Notes: a model not told the origin generated them from the letters alone. 64,000 nt of DNA from Methylobacterium sp. DB0501 (GCF_011043735.1 NZ_JAAKGV010000003.1:62001-126000); one strand, 5' to 3'; counted from the first letter of the stretch, positions 37,206 through 46,266 are shown. A program made the numbers and translations.

Positions 37206-38083
37206 GGCGCGGCCTTCAAGGGCCCGGCCTTCACGGGTCCTGCCTTCACCGGGGCGGGGCCGCGCAGGCGCGGGTTGAGGGCATCGTTGAGGCCCTGGCC
37301 GACCAGCGACACGGCGAGCACGGTCACCAGGATCGCCACGCCCGGAATCGCCGAGACGTACCATTGCGTGCGCAGCACGCCGCGCCCGGCGCCGATCAGG
37401 TTGCCCCAGGAGGCGACGTTCGGATCGGAGAGGTTGAGGAAGGCGAGCGCGCTCTCGAGCAGGATCGCCACCGCCATCACCACGCTGGCATAGACGATCA
37501 CCGGCGGCAGGGCGTTGGGCAGGATCTCGCGGGCGATGATGCGGGCATCCCCCATGCCGAGCACCCGGCAGGCCTGGACGAATTCGCGGTTGCGCAGGGT
37601 GAGGAACTCCGCCCGCGTCAGCCGGGCCGGGGCCGGCCAGGAGACGAGGCCGATCGCCACCGTGACGGTGGTGATGTCCGAGCCGAACACCGCCACCAGC
37701 ACGAGGAGCAGCAGGAAGTTCGGCAGGGTCTGGAAGGCCTCCGTCACCCGCATCAGGACGTCGTCGACGATCCCGCCGTAGAAGCCGGCCACGGCGCCGA
37801 CCGCGATGCCGATCGCGATGGCGATCACCGTCGCGACGAGGCCGATCAGCAGCGACACCCGGGCGCCGTGGAAGACTTGGGCGGCGATGTCGCGCCCGCT
37901 CGCGTCGGTGCCGAGCCAGACCTTCGGGTTGGCGAAGGGCCATTGCAGCGGCCGGCCGGCGAGGCCGAGCGGGTCCTTCGGGAACACCAAGGGAGCGGCG
38001 AGCGCCACCGCGATCACCAGGAGGAGCAGCACGGCGCCGAGCAAGGCCGCCGGGTTGCGCAGGTAGCGTCTGACAGCCGCCAT
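37202..38083 (-). CDS. ABC transporter permease, DppC family
   Basis: Inner-membrane permease of 293 residues with six hydrophobic segments. The N-terminal OppC-type helix and the EAA motif region (ACRVLGMGDARIIAREILPN) are visible. It forms the translocation pore with the DppB-like protein four bases upstream. Stop overlaps the ATPase start (ATGA). The C-terminus ends in an unusual [16 protein letters not shown] repeat. Confidence 0.93.
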   Translation of the reverse strand: MAAVRRYLRNPAALLGAVLLLLVIAVALAAPLVFPKDPLGLAGRPLQWPFANPKVWLGTDASGRDIAAQVFHGARVSLLIGLVATVIAIAIGIAVGAVAGFYGGIVDDVLMRVTEAFQTLPNFLLLLVLVAVFGSDITTVTVAIGLVSWPAPARLTRAEFLTLRNREFVQACRVLGMGDARIIAREILPNALPPVIVYASVVMAVAILLESALAFLNLSDPNVASWGNLIGAGRGVLRTQWYVSAIPGVAILVTVLAVSLVGQGLNDALNPRLRGPAPVKAGPVKAGPLKAAP

Positions 38084-38087
38084 CGCG

Positions 38088-39065
38088 TCAGCGCCCCGCT
38101 GCGATGCGCGGATCGAGCCGGCCGTAGATCAGATCGACCACGAAATTCACCGTGATGACGAGGAGCGCCGAGACGAACACGATGCCGAGCAGCGTGTTGA
38201 GGTCGCGCTGCACCACCGATTCGTAGGCGAGCCGGCCGAGGCCGGGCAGCGCGAACACGCTCTCCACCACCACCGAGCCGCCGAGCATCGTGCCGGCCTG
38301 GAGCCCCACCAGGGTCACCATCGGCAGGAGTGCGTTGCGCAACGCGTGGTGCACGATCACCCCGGTCTCGCCCAGCCCCTTGGCGCGGGCGGTGCGGACG
38401 TAGTCGAGGCTCATCACCTCCAGCATCGAGGCGCGCATGATCCGCAGGTACGTGGCGAGGAAGACCAGCGCCAGCGTCAGGGTCGGCAGGACGAGGTGGC
38501 GGGCGATGTCGAGCACCCGGGTCAGGCCGGCATAGCCGGCGCCGACCTCCTCGAAGCCGCCGGCCGGGAGCCAGCCGAGATGGATCGCGAACAGCACGAT
38601 CCCCATCAGGCCGAACCAGAACGAGGGCGTGGCGTAGAACATCAGGCCGAGCGTCGAGATCAGGGTGTCGGGCCATTGCCCGATCCGCCGCGCCGCCAGC
38701 ACGCCCAGCACGATCCCGCCGAGGAAGGCGAGGGTGAGGGAAGCCCCCATCAGCATGAGCGTCACCGGCAGCCGCTCGGCGATCACCGTCGCGACCGGCT
38801 TGCCGTAGATCGCCGACTGGCCGAGATCGAGCTGCACCAGCCGCCACAGGTAGCGGGCGAGCTGGGCCGCCGCCGGCAGGTCGAGCCCGTAATAGCGGCG
38901 CAGCTCCTCGGCCGTCGCCGGATCGCCGCCGCCCATCTGGGCCATCAGGGCGTCCACGGTGTCGCCGGGGGCGAGCTGGAGCAGCAGGAACAGCCCCGCC
39001 AGGATGACGAGGAGCGTCGGCAGGCTGGCGGCGAGGCGGCGAAGCGCCAGGAGGAGGATGGTCAT
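38088..39065 (-). CDS. ABC transporter permease, DppB family
   Basis: Inner-membrane permease of 325 residues with six hydrophobic segments, LLALRRLAASLPTLLVILAG at the N-terminus and the EAA loop RTARAKGLGETGVIVHHALR. It pairs with the DppC-like permease. The 292-base gap upstream, between it and the binding-protein gene, is filled by the large dispersed repeat copy 2, which may change the ratio of binding protein to permease. Confidence 0.93.
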   Translation of the reverse strand: MTILLLALRRLAASLPTLLVILAGLFLLLQLAPGDTVDALMAQMGGGDPATAEELRRYYGLDLPAAAQLARYLWRLVQLDLGQSAIYGKPVATVIAERLPVTLMLMGASLTLAFLGGIVLGVLAARRIGQWPDTLISTLGLMFYATPSFWFGLMGIVLFAIHLGWLPAGGFEEVGAGYAGLTRVLDIARHLVLPTLTLALVFLATYLRIMRASMLEVMSLDYVRTARAKGLGETGVIVHHALRNALLPMVTLVGLQAGTMLGGSVVVESVFALPGLGRLAYESVVQRDLNTLLGIVFVSALLVITVNFVVDLIYGRLDPRIAAGR

Positions 39066-39094
39066 GAATGGGCCTGCCCTGTTTCCAGGCTGGC

Positions 39095-39328
39095 GCGCAC
39101 GACCCTCCCCCCACGGAACTCGAGGTGGCCCGAGTTTCGCTCTCCTGTGCCCAAGTCGGGCAAGCCCGGCTTGGGTCGGGGGAGGCTGCCCCGCGAAGCG
39201 GGGCGGGAGAGGAGCAGCGCGACGCTGACCCAGGTGGCGCCCCTCACCGCGCCCGCGACCTCTCCGGAACCGTGGTTCTCTCCCGCCCCGCTTCGCGGGG
39301 CACCCTCCCCCGCAGAGGGGGGAGGGTT
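39095..39328. repeat. dispersed hairpin-rich repeat, copy 2 (partner at 13287)
   Basis: Outer inverted ends ACCCTCCCCCC and GGGGGGAGGGT. A perfect 25-bp inverted repeat (39187-39211 with 39278-39302) encloses the core GCGACGCTGACCCAGG; each arm also folds on itself (GCCCCGC-GAA-GCGGGGC and GCCCCGC-TTC-GCGGGGC). Compared with copy 1 it has about 60 extra bases on the left with two further stems. It sits inside an operon, between the binding-protein gene and the first permease gene. Confidence 0.75.
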
Positions 39329-39357
39329 ATACGTCGCGGGCGTCGTCAAGGCAGTGC

Positions 39358-40992
39358 TCACGCCTCGATCCACGCGTCGTGCCAGTCGCCCGAGCCCCAG
39401 CGCGGGGTGTTGTGATCCCCGTGCACGCGCTTGCTCGTCGCCGACAGGAAGGTGCGCTCGGTCATCATCCAGACCGGGATCTCGTCGTTCACCGCCTTGA
39501 CCCACTGGGCGTAGAGCGCCTTGCGCTTCTCCGGATCCAGCTCGCTCGCCGCCTCGTCGGTGAGGCGGTCGACGAGGTCGGATTGCCAGCCGTACTGGTT
39601 GGTCCAGGGCGCGCCCTTCGGCGAGCCGGAGCGGTACCAGACGGTCGTCGAGACCGCGGGGTCGCCGCGATACTGGTGCCAGCCGGTGGCGAGGTCGAAG
39701 TTCCAGTCGCGGTAGACGGTGGAAAGCGCGCCCGCCGTGTCGAGGTTGACGATCTCGACCTTGATGCCGACCGCCTGCAGCGATTGCTGGATGAAGGTGG
39801 CGAGCAAGGGCACGTCCTCGCCGTTCATGATCGGCACGAGCTTGAGCGAGAACCGGGTGCCGCCCGCCCCGCGCTTGAACCCGGCCTCGTCGAGGAGGGC
39901 CGCCGACTTCTTCGGGTCGAAGGGATAGGGGGCTGGATTGTTCGGGTAGAAGGCGGTCGAGGAGGACGGGATCGGCCCGGTCGCCGGCTGGCCCAGCCCG
40001 TAGATGAAGTTCTCGATGAAGAACGGCACGTCGATGGCGTGCGCGATCGCCCGGCGCACCCGCACGTCGGCGAGTTCCTTGCGGCGGGTGTTGAATTCGA
40101 GCGTGTTGTTGAAGGCGTTGGCCTCCAGCCCCTTGCTCGACACGGTGAAGCGCTTGTCCGACTTCAGCCGGTCGAGATCGGCGAGCGCCAGCGCGTTGTA
40201 GGTCGAGAGCTGGACCTGGCCCGTCTCCAACGCCGCGGATGCCGCCGCCTTGTCGGTGATGAAGCGCCAGACGATCCGGTCGAGATAGGGAAAGCCCTCG
40301 CGCCAGTAGGTCGGGTTGCGCTCCGCGATGACGTGCTGGCCGCGCTCGTAGGAGACGAACTTGAACGGCCCGGTGCCGATCGGCGCGGTGTTGGCCGGGT
40401 TCTCCAGCACATTGGTGCCCTCGAAGACGTGCCGGGGCGCGACGTAGCCGAGGTCGCAGAGCGCCCGCAGCAGCAGGTTCAGCGGCATCGGCCGGGAATA
40501 GCGGAAGACGGCCGTGTGCGGGTCGGGCGTGTCGACGGCGTCGAGATAGAGTTGAAGCTGGGTGCCGTAGTTGAGGTATTTCTTCCACAGCTCCATCGCG
40601 GTGTACTGGACATCCGCGGAGGTGAACGGCTTGCCGTCATGCCAGGTCACGCCCTGGCGCAACGTGAAGGTCACGGTCTTGCCGTCGGGCGCCGCCTCCC
40701 AGGAGGTCGCGAGCACGCCGGCGGGCTTGCCGTCCTGGTCGAGGTCGACCAGCGGCTCGACGATCTTGGAAGTGATGACGTAGACGCCGGTCGAGGCGCG
40801 GATCGCCGGGTTGAGCACCCGCTGCTCGCCGTTGAGCTGCACCGTCAGCACGCCGCCGCGCCGGGGCGCTTGGTTGCCCCCTTGTGCGGCACCTTGCGCC
40901 AGCGCGCGCGTCAGGGCCGTCGGGCTCCAGGCGGCGGTGCCGAGCGCGAGGAGGCCGGCCCGCTTGAGGGCGTCGCGGCGGTCGATGATCAT
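39358..40992 (-). CDS. ABC transporter substrate-binding protein, family 5
   Basis: Periplasmic solute-binding protein of 544 residues. The N-terminus (IDRRDALKRAGLLALG) is a Tat-type signal with RR. The core has GVTWHDGKPFTSADV, typical of SBP_bac_5 (peptide, nickel, opine, glutathione, or other ligand). The ATG at 40992 places the Tat motif correctly, so longer frames are rejected. First gene of the operon. The ligand is unknown. Confidence 0.92.
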   Translation of the reverse strand: MIIDRRDALKRAGLLALGTAAWSPTALTRALAQGAAQGGNQAPRRGGVLTVQLNGEQRVLNPAIRASTGVYVITSKIVEPLVDLDQDGKPAGVLATSWEAAPDGKTVTFTLRQGVTWHDGKPFTSADVQYTAMELWKKYLNYGTQLQLYLDAVDTPDPHTAVFRYSRPMPLNLLLRALCDLGYVAPRHVFEGTNVLENPANTAPIGTGPFKFVSYERGQHVIAERNPTYWREGFPYLDRIVWRFITDKAAASAALETGQVQLSTYNALALADLDRLKSDKRFTVSSKGLEANAFNNTLEFNTRRKELADVRVRRAIAHAIDVPFFIENFIYGLGQPATGPIPSSSTAFYPNNPAPYPFDPKKSAALLDEAGFKRGAGGTRFSLKLVPIMNGEDVPLLATFIQQSLQAVGIKVEIVNLDTAGALSTVYRDWNFDLATGWHQYRGDPAVSTTVWYRSGSPKGAPWTNQYGWQSDLVDRLTDEAASELDPEKRKALYAQWVKAVNDEIPVWMMTERTFLSATSKRVHGDHNTPRWGSGDWHDAWIEA

Positions 40993-41242
40993 CCCGGGTC
41001 CCCGTCGTGTTGCGGGCGCCATCCTTGCTGCAACGCAGCGCCGGCGCAATGGACGAAGCGCGGCAATTTCCGCGTCATCCGGAGAGGCTTCGTCTCCTGC
41101 AGGCGCTTTCCGTGGATATTTGTCGTCCCCTGGCTCCGGGGACGGGGGCATCGCGTCGCGGACCGATCGGAGCGTGCGAGGAAACATCGGGCGCAACCTG
41201 GCGTTTGGCCTGACCGTCCTCATCCTCTCCGAGAGGCCCCCG

Positions 41243-41695
41243 ATGACCGTCCCCGCCCGCGCCGCCGCTGCCGCCCTCCTGCTCGCCGCCCTGACGGGCG
41301 GGGCCCGCGCCGCCAACGACCTGCCGCCGCCGAAGACCGACGCGATGCCCCCGGTCGAGGTGACGATCACCAGCGAGAACGGCGTGCCGCGTTGCGCCCC
41401 CGCCGAGCTGCGCCTGCCGGCACAGACCAATGTCGACCTGCACGTGGTCAACCAGTCGAACGAGCAGGTCTCGCTCACCGCGCCGCAGATCTTCCAGAAC
41501 AAGAACGTGCTGCACCACGACGGCGACGTGGTCCACGTGGCGAGCAACGACGCCTACCTGGTCAAGGCCAACGGCAAGGGCGAGATCCGCCTGCGCACCA
41601 TCGCGCCGGGCGAGTACACATGGGGCTGCACCGCGACGACCAAGCAGGACAAGCCGTTCACGGGCAAGATGACGCTGGTCGATCCGACGAAGTAA
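41243..41695 (+). CDS. exported cupredoxin-like protein with a degenerate copper site
   Basis: A protein of 150 residues with a signal peptide (AAAALLLAALTGGARA). The beta-rich mature part ends with a cupredoxin-like strand pattern, YTWGCTATTKQDKPFTGKMTL. A Cys sits where the copper Cys is expected, but the following His and Met positions are Lys and Thr, and the early His is replaced by Gln/Ser; an HH pair lies elsewhere. Copper binding by the usual site is doubtful. It stands alone, divergent from the ABC operon. Confidence 0.6.
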   Translation: MTVPARAAAAALLLAALTGGARAANDLPPPKTDAMPPVEVTITSENGVPRCAPAELRLPAQTNVDLHVVNQSNEQVSLTAPQIFQNKNVLHHDGDVVHVASNDAYLVKANGKGEIRLRTIAPGEYTWGCTATTKQDKPFTGKMTLVDPTK

Positions 41696-41737
41696 AGGGT
41701 TCAGGGGGAGGCGAGGCATCCCTCCCCCCTGAACCCT
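41696..41737 (+). terminator. hairpin immediately after the cupredoxin-like gene
   Basis: AGGGTTCAGGGGG pairs with CCCCCTGAACCCT (13 bp, then AGG/CCT), starting at the base after the stop codon. The position indicates a terminator or mRNA end. Confidence 0.6.
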
Positions 41738-41740
41738 GCG

Positions 41741-41882
41741 CGTCATCCCGGGGCGCGACGAAGTCGAGAGCCCGGGATCCATAGGCGCGGACGCCGGAGA
41801 AAGAGACGGAAAACGTCCCGCTTCCTCCTGAACTGTCAGCGGTTATGGATCCCGGGTTCCGCCGCTCGGCCCCGGGATGACG
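41741..41882. repeat. long imperfect inverted repeat with CGTCATCCCGGG ends
   Basis: Left arm 41741-41783 (CGTCATCCCGGGGC ... CCCGGGATCCATA) and right arm 41844-41882 pair imperfectly over about 40 bases with a 60-base centre. It lies between convergent genes (+ cupredoxin-like, - permease). It is typical of REP-like intergenic elements, and would allow bidirectional termination. Confidence 0.65.
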
Positions 41883-41932
41883 TCGCTGGCGTCAGGACCT
41901 TCGGCGGGATTCGATGTGCCCTGAATCCGACC

Positions 41933-43123
41933 TCACCGGAACGTCTTCCGCGGATCGAACGCGTCCCGCACCGCTTCCCCGGCGAAGATCAGGAGGCTCA
42001 GCGTCACGGCGATCACCGCGAATCCCGTCAGCCCGAGCCACGGCGCCTGCAGGTTGGCCTTGCCCTGCGCCAGCATCTCGCCGAGCGACGGCGAGCCCGG
42101 GGGCAGGCCGAAGCCGAGGAAGTCGAGGGAGGTGAGCGTGGTGATCGAGCCGTTCAGCACGAAGGGCAGGAAGGTCAGCGTCGCCACCATGGCGTTGGGC
42201 AGGAGGTGGCGGAACATGATGCGGCCGTTCGAGAGCCCGAGCGCGCGGGCGGCCCGCACATACTCGAAGTTGCGCGCCCGCAGGAACTCCGCCCGCACCA
42301 CGCCGACCAGCGACACCCACGAGAACAGGAGCAGGATCCCGAGCAGCACGAAGAAGCTCGGCGTGATGATCGACGAGATGATGATGAGCAGGTAGAGCGA
42401 CGGGATCGCGGTCCAGATCTCGATCACCCGCTGGAACACCAGATCGACCCAGCCGCCGAAATAGCCCTGGACCGCACCGGCCAGCACCCCGATCACCGAC
42501 GAGACGATCGCCAGGGTGAGGCCGAACAGCACCGAAAGGCGAAAGCCGTAGAGCAGCCGGGCGGCGACGTCGCGGCCCTGGTCGTCGGTGCCGAGCCAGT
42601 TCCACTCGATGTCGCGGCAGGTCGAGCCCCCGGTCTTCTCCGCCACCGCCTTGCACTGGGCATCGGTGAGGAGCCAGGTCGGCGGCGCCGGGGCCGGCAC
42701 CGGCAGGTCGAGGTTGTGAGTATTGTAGGAGAAGTGGATTGGCGGCCAGATCGCCCACCCGTGCTCGGCGATCTCCTTGGCGATCACCGGATCGCGGTAA
42801 TCGGTCCGGGCGAGGAAGCCGCCGAACTTCTCCTCGGGGTAATCGACGACGATCGGAAACAGGATCTCGCCCTTGTAGGAGACCACGATCGGCCGGTCGT
42901 TGGCGATGAACTCGGCGAAGAGGCTGGTCACGAACATCACGCAGAACAGGACGAACGACCAGTAGCCGCGCCGGTTGGCCTTGAAGTTCGCGAGCCGCCG
43001 CCGGTTGAGCGGCGACAGCCGCCCGGTGCCGGTGGGGCCCGGGAGCGGCAGGCTGACGGGACCCGCCGCCGGGGAGGTGACGGGGATCGCGTCGAGCTCG
43101 GGGACGGGGGGACGCTGGTTCAT
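41933..43123 (-). CDS. ABC transporter permease, YejE (microcin C/oligopeptide) type
   Basis: A protein of 396 residues with an OppC-type N-terminus. The extended periplasmic loop after TM1 (PIVVSYKGEILFPIVVDYPE, KFGGFLARTDYRDP) distinguishes YejE from DppC/OppC. The EAA loop reads RAARALGLSNGRIMFRHLLPN. YejABEF imports oligopeptides, including microcin C. Here yejA, yejB and yejF are not adjacent: the gene is followed by a convergent gene and preceded by DUF4112. Confidence 0.88.
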   Translation of the reverse strand: MNQRPPVPELDAIPVTSPAAGPVSLPLPGPTGTGRLSPLNRRRLANFKANRRGYWSFVLFCVMFVTSLFAEFIANDRPIVVSYKGEILFPIVVDYPEEKFGGFLARTDYRDPVIAKEIAEHGWAIWPPIHFSYNTHNLDLPVPAPAPPTWLLTDAQCKAVAEKTGGSTCRDIEWNWLGTDDQGRDVAARLLYGFRLSVLFGLTLAIVSSVIGVLAGAVQGYFGGWVDLVFQRVIEIWTAIPSLYLLIIISSIITPSFFVLLGILLLFSWVSLVGVVRAEFLRARNFEYVRAARALGLSNGRIMFRHLLPNAMVATLTFLPFVLNGSITTLTSLDFLGFGLPPGSPSLGEMLAQGKANLQAPWLGLTGFAVIAVTLSLLIFAGEAVRDAFDPRKTFR

Positions 43124-43151
43124 GCGGCGTCCCCCGGCCGGGCGGTCACGG

Positions 43152-43724
43152 TCAGTCGAGATGCGTGGCGGTCACGTCGATCACGCCGGGCTTCAGCGCG
43201 CCGCTGCGCTCCAGGTGCTTGCGCAGCAGCTGCACGTTGCGGCGGTTGGCCTTGAAGGCGGCGTCGAACAGGTCGCCGACCAGCGGCACCGCACCGATGA
43301 CGCCGTCGATCGCCACGTTCGCCGCCATGCGGGCGATCAGCCAGCGCGGCGCGCCGAGGCGCCGGGCTTCCCAGACGATGTAGGACGAGATCGCCGTGGT
43401 GATCGCGTCGCCGATCACCGGGATCAGGCCGACGATCGCGTCGAGGCCGATGCGCCGGTTGCCCGGCAGCAGGATCGCCGTGTCGAGGATGTGCGCCAGC
43501 AATTCCAGCCGCGCCATCACCTGCTCGGGCGTCGAACCGGCCATGGCTTGCCCGGCCTTGGCGCGCAACCCGAAGGCGTCGTCCTGCGCGAAGCGGTTCT
43601 CCTTGAACTCGGCTCCGTTGCCGAAGGAGCCTGAACCGAACGAGCCGGCCCCGAAGGGCGGGACGCGGCCGGCCGTCTGCGAAGAGGTCATCCCGGGGCT
43701 CCGGAGCGGGTGCGTGGTGCTCAT
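43152..43724 (-). CDS. DUF4112 membrane protein
   Basis: A protein of 190 residues. The conserved DUF4112 core (LDTAILLPGNRRIGLDAIVG, LIPVIGDAITTAISSYIV, AVPLVGDLFDAAFKANRRNV) has two hydrophobic stretches. The N-terminus is a Gly/Ser-rich leader. It is 28 bases upstream of the permease gene, so the two are likely cotranscribed. Start at 43724; an ATG at 43691 is also possible. Function unknown. Confidence 0.83.
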   Translation of the reverse strand: MSTTHPLRSPGMTSSQTAGRVPPFGAGSFGSGSFGNGAEFKENRFAQDDAFGLRAKAGQAMAGSTPEQVMARLELLAHILDTAILLPGNRRIGLDAIVGLIPVIGDAITTAISSYIVWEARRLGAPRWLIARMAANVAIDGVIGAVPLVGDLFDAAFKANRRNVQLLRKHLERSGALKPGVIDVTATHLD

Positions 43725-43772
43725 GATCCGGGATGTGGCCCCGGCCTCCCGGTCCGACAAGGAGGTCCCGCA

Positions 43773-44930
43773 TCACGCGGCGCGCCCGGGCGCGAGGCCG
43801 CGCAGGCGCTCGAGCGCGCGGTCGAGGGTGTCGTCGCGCTTGGCGAAGCAGAACCGCACGATGGTCCGCACCGGCTGGTCGACGTAGAAGGCGCTGACGG
43901 GAATCGCCGCGACGCCGTGCCGGCGCACCAGCCGCTCGCAGAAGGCGACGTCGTCGGTCTCGCCGAGCGGCGCGATGTCGAGATTGAGGAAGTAGGTGCC
44001 GGCCGAGGGCAGCACGCTGAAGCCGAGATCGGTCAGGCCGCCCGCGAAGCGGTCCCGGGCGCGGGCGAACTCGGCGCGCATGCCCTCGTAATAGGCGTCG
44101 TCCTTCGACAGGCCGTAGGCCACCGCCGCCTGGAGGTTCGGCGGCGTGGTGAAGGTGAGGAACTGGTGCGCCTTGGCGAGCCCCCGCATGAGGTGCGGCG
44201 GCGCCATCACGAAGCCGACCTTCCAGCCGGTGAGGGAGAAGATCTTGCCGGCCGAGCCGATCTTCACCGTGCGCTCGCGCATGCCCGGGAACGCCATCAG
44301 CGGCTTGTGGCGGCGGCCGTCGAAGACCACGTGCTCCCAGACCTCGTCGCAGAGCGCCACCGCGTCGAAGCGCCGGCAGAAGCCGGCGAGCCGCTCCAGG
44401 TCCTCGTCGGGGAAGATCGTGGCGGACGGGTTGAGCGGGTTGTTGAGCAGCACGACCCTGGTGCGCGGCGAGAAGGCGGCGGCGAGCGCCTCCTCGGTGA
44501 GGCGAAAGTGCGGCGGCGTCAGGGTGACGAAGCGCGGCACGCCGCCGGCCCGGCGCACCAGCGGCAGGTAGGCGTCGTACATCGGCTCGAACAGCACGAC
44601 CTCGTCGCCGGGCTCGATCAGGGCCATCAGGGCGCCGGCGAGCGCCTCGGTGGCGCCCGAGGTCACCATCACCTCGGTGTCGGGATCGAGGTCGAGCCCC
44701 TGCCAGCGGGCGTAGTGCCGGGCCACGGCCCCGCGCAGCTCCGGCAGCCCCATCATCGGCGGGTACTGGTTCCAGCCCTCCACCACCGCCTCGGCGGCCT
44801 TGGCGCGCACGTCGGCCGGGCCCGGATCGTCCGGGAAGCCCTGGCCGAGATTGACGGCGCCGGTCTCCCGGGCGAGCGCCGACATCACCTCGAACACGGT
44901 GGTCGGCAGATCGGCGAAGATGGGGTTCAT
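43773..44930 (-). CDS. class I/II PLP aminotransferase
   Basis: A protein of 385 residues of the fold-type I family. PLP Lys is in KIGSAGKIFSLTGWKVGF, the Asn-Pro motif in LLNNPLNPSATIFP and the phosphate-binding Arg later. NLGQGFPDDPGP near the start matches kynurenine/methionine/glutamine aminotransferases. Possible substrates are methionine, glutamine or kynurenine; no neighbour decides between them. The gene lies just upstream of DUF4112. Confidence 0.87.
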   Translation of the reverse strand: MNPIFADLPTTVFEVMSALARETGAVNLGQGFPDDPGPADVRAKAAEAVVEGWNQYPPMMGLPELRGAVARHYARWQGLDLDPDTEVMVTSGATEALAGALMALIEPGDEVVLFEPMYDAYLPLVRRAGGVPRFVTLTPPHFRLTEEALAAAFSPRTRVVLLNNPLNPSATIFPDEDLERLAGFCRRFDAVALCDEVWEHVVFDGRRHKPLMAFPGMRERTVKIGSAGKIFSLTGWKVGFVMAPPHLMRGLAKAHQFLTFTTPPNLQAAVAYGLSKDDAYYEGMRAEFARARDRFAGGLTDLGFSVLPSAGTYFLNLDIAPLGETDDVAFCERLVRRHGVAAIPVSAFYVDQPVRTIVRFCFAKRDDTLDRALERLRGLAPGRAA

Positions 44931-45107
44931 GCGGCGGCGACGGGTTCGAGGGCGAGAGGCGCCTCGCTACCACGCCGGGGGAGCGGACGGAACCGAGCCG
45001 GGCGGCATCGCGACCCCGCCGCGGAACCGCCTCGCGCCGCCGCGGCTTGCCGTCTCACGCGCTTGCCTGTCGAATACCTGCCCGTCGAATGCCGGAAGAA
45101 GGCCCCC

Positions 45108-45371
45108 ATGCGCGACAACCCGGAGCGGAGCCGGTTCGAGCTCGAGGTGAACGGCGAGGTCGCCTATGCCGAGTATCGCCGTCAGCCCGGCACCCTCGTC
45201 ATCGCCTACGTCTACGCGCCGCCGCGCCTGCGCGGCACCGGCACCGCCGACAGGCTGATGCAGGGCGTGGCCGAGGCCGCACGGGCGGAAGGCTTGCGCA
45301 TCCGGCCGCTCTGCGGCTACGCGGCGGCGTGGCTGCGCCGTCATCGCGAGCACGGCGACCTGGTGGGCTGA
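45108..45371 (+). CDS. small GNAT-type N-acetyltransferase (YjdJ-like)
   Basis: A protein of 87 residues. The core motif YAPPRLRGTGTADRLMQGVAE with the R-G-x-G-T acetyl-CoA-binding element, then IRPLCGYAAAWLRRHREHGD, matches the short YjdJ family (GNAT fold without the first strands). Substrate unknown. The ATG at 45108 lies 177 bases from the divergent aminotransferase start. Confidence 0.83.
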   Translation: MRDNPERSRFELEVNGEVAYAEYRRQPGTLVIAYVYAPPRLRGTGTADRLMQGVAEAARAEGLRIRPLCGYAAAWLRRHREHGDLVG

Positions 45372-45475
45372 CCGCGCCATCGATGTCGGATCGCCCTGCG
45401 GCGAAGGCGGCCCCGAGCCCCGTCCCCACGCCGGGATCGTGCCGCCTCCCTCGCACGCGACATGCGTCCGTGCCG

Positions 45476-45979
45476 TCAATGGAACGAGGCGCGGTCCTGC
45501 GGATCGAGGGCCGATGACGGGCCCCGTCCTGCCAGTTCCAGAGCCTCCCTAAGGCTGTTCTGGCGGGAGACGGACGTTTCCAGCGCGACGGTCGCGTCGG
45601 GGGCCAGGGCCGCGAGGCCCGCGCCGTCGCCTCCGCCCTTCCGGCTTTCGAGGGCGGCGGCGATCGCACGCACCAGGTCGGGATCCACGGCAGTCTGGCC
45701 GCCGGTCCGGGGCCGCGTCTGGGCCGAGGCCGGATCGATGCCCGCCGGCGCGGCCGGGGCCGCGGCAATCCCGGTGCCGCGCGCCGACATTTGCAGCGCG
45801 AACAAGCCGTCGAGCGTCGACAGCGACATCGCCACGGGCGGCGATGCCGGCCCGGCCTGGGGTGGAGGCTTGTCCGGGACGGAGGCGGCCTTGGCAGCCA
45901 GGGGATTGGCGGCGAGGGCACCGGACGATGTCCGGTTCGTGAGGATCTGCCCCAGCAGGGACGCGCCCGTGACGATCAT
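45476..45979 (-). CDS. hypothetical protein, low-complexity
   Basis: A protein of 167 residues. GGAGAG lies at a fitting distance before the ATG at 45979, which favours this start over in-frame upstream codons. The sequence is rich in Ala, Pro and Ser with a predicted central disordered part and short helices at the end (VDPDLVRAIAAALESRKGGG). No signal peptide, membrane helix or known motif. Its codon bias fits a real gene, but it could be spurious. Confidence 0.45.
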   Translation of the reverse strand: MIVTGASLLGQILTNRTSSGALAANPLAAKAASVPDKPPPQAGPASPPVAMSLSTLDGLFALQMSARGTGIAAAPAAPAGIDPASAQTRPRTGGQTAVDPDLVRAIAAALESRKGGGDGAGLAALAPDATVALETSVSRQNSLREALELAGRGPSSALDPQDRASFH

Positions 45980-46266
45980 GCGACTCTCCGGTCCGACGAG
46001 CGACGCAGCCTTCGAGCTGGTTGCCGCCGTGCGGGTGCGGTCGCCTCCATGGGGGAGAGAGTACGGGCGCAGATCTCGCCTGATGGTGAGGCGCATCGGT
46101 CGAATTTGATGCAACCGGCGAAATCCCGTGCGTCGGCCGGCGCGGTCGCCGGCCTGCGATCCCGTTTTCCGATCGCGGCGAGGACCGCAGGGCCGTCCGG
46201 GGAAACCCGCGCCGTTCTTTTTCCCGACAGCTCCGCGGGCCTCGCCGAACGTGACCCCGCCGGACG

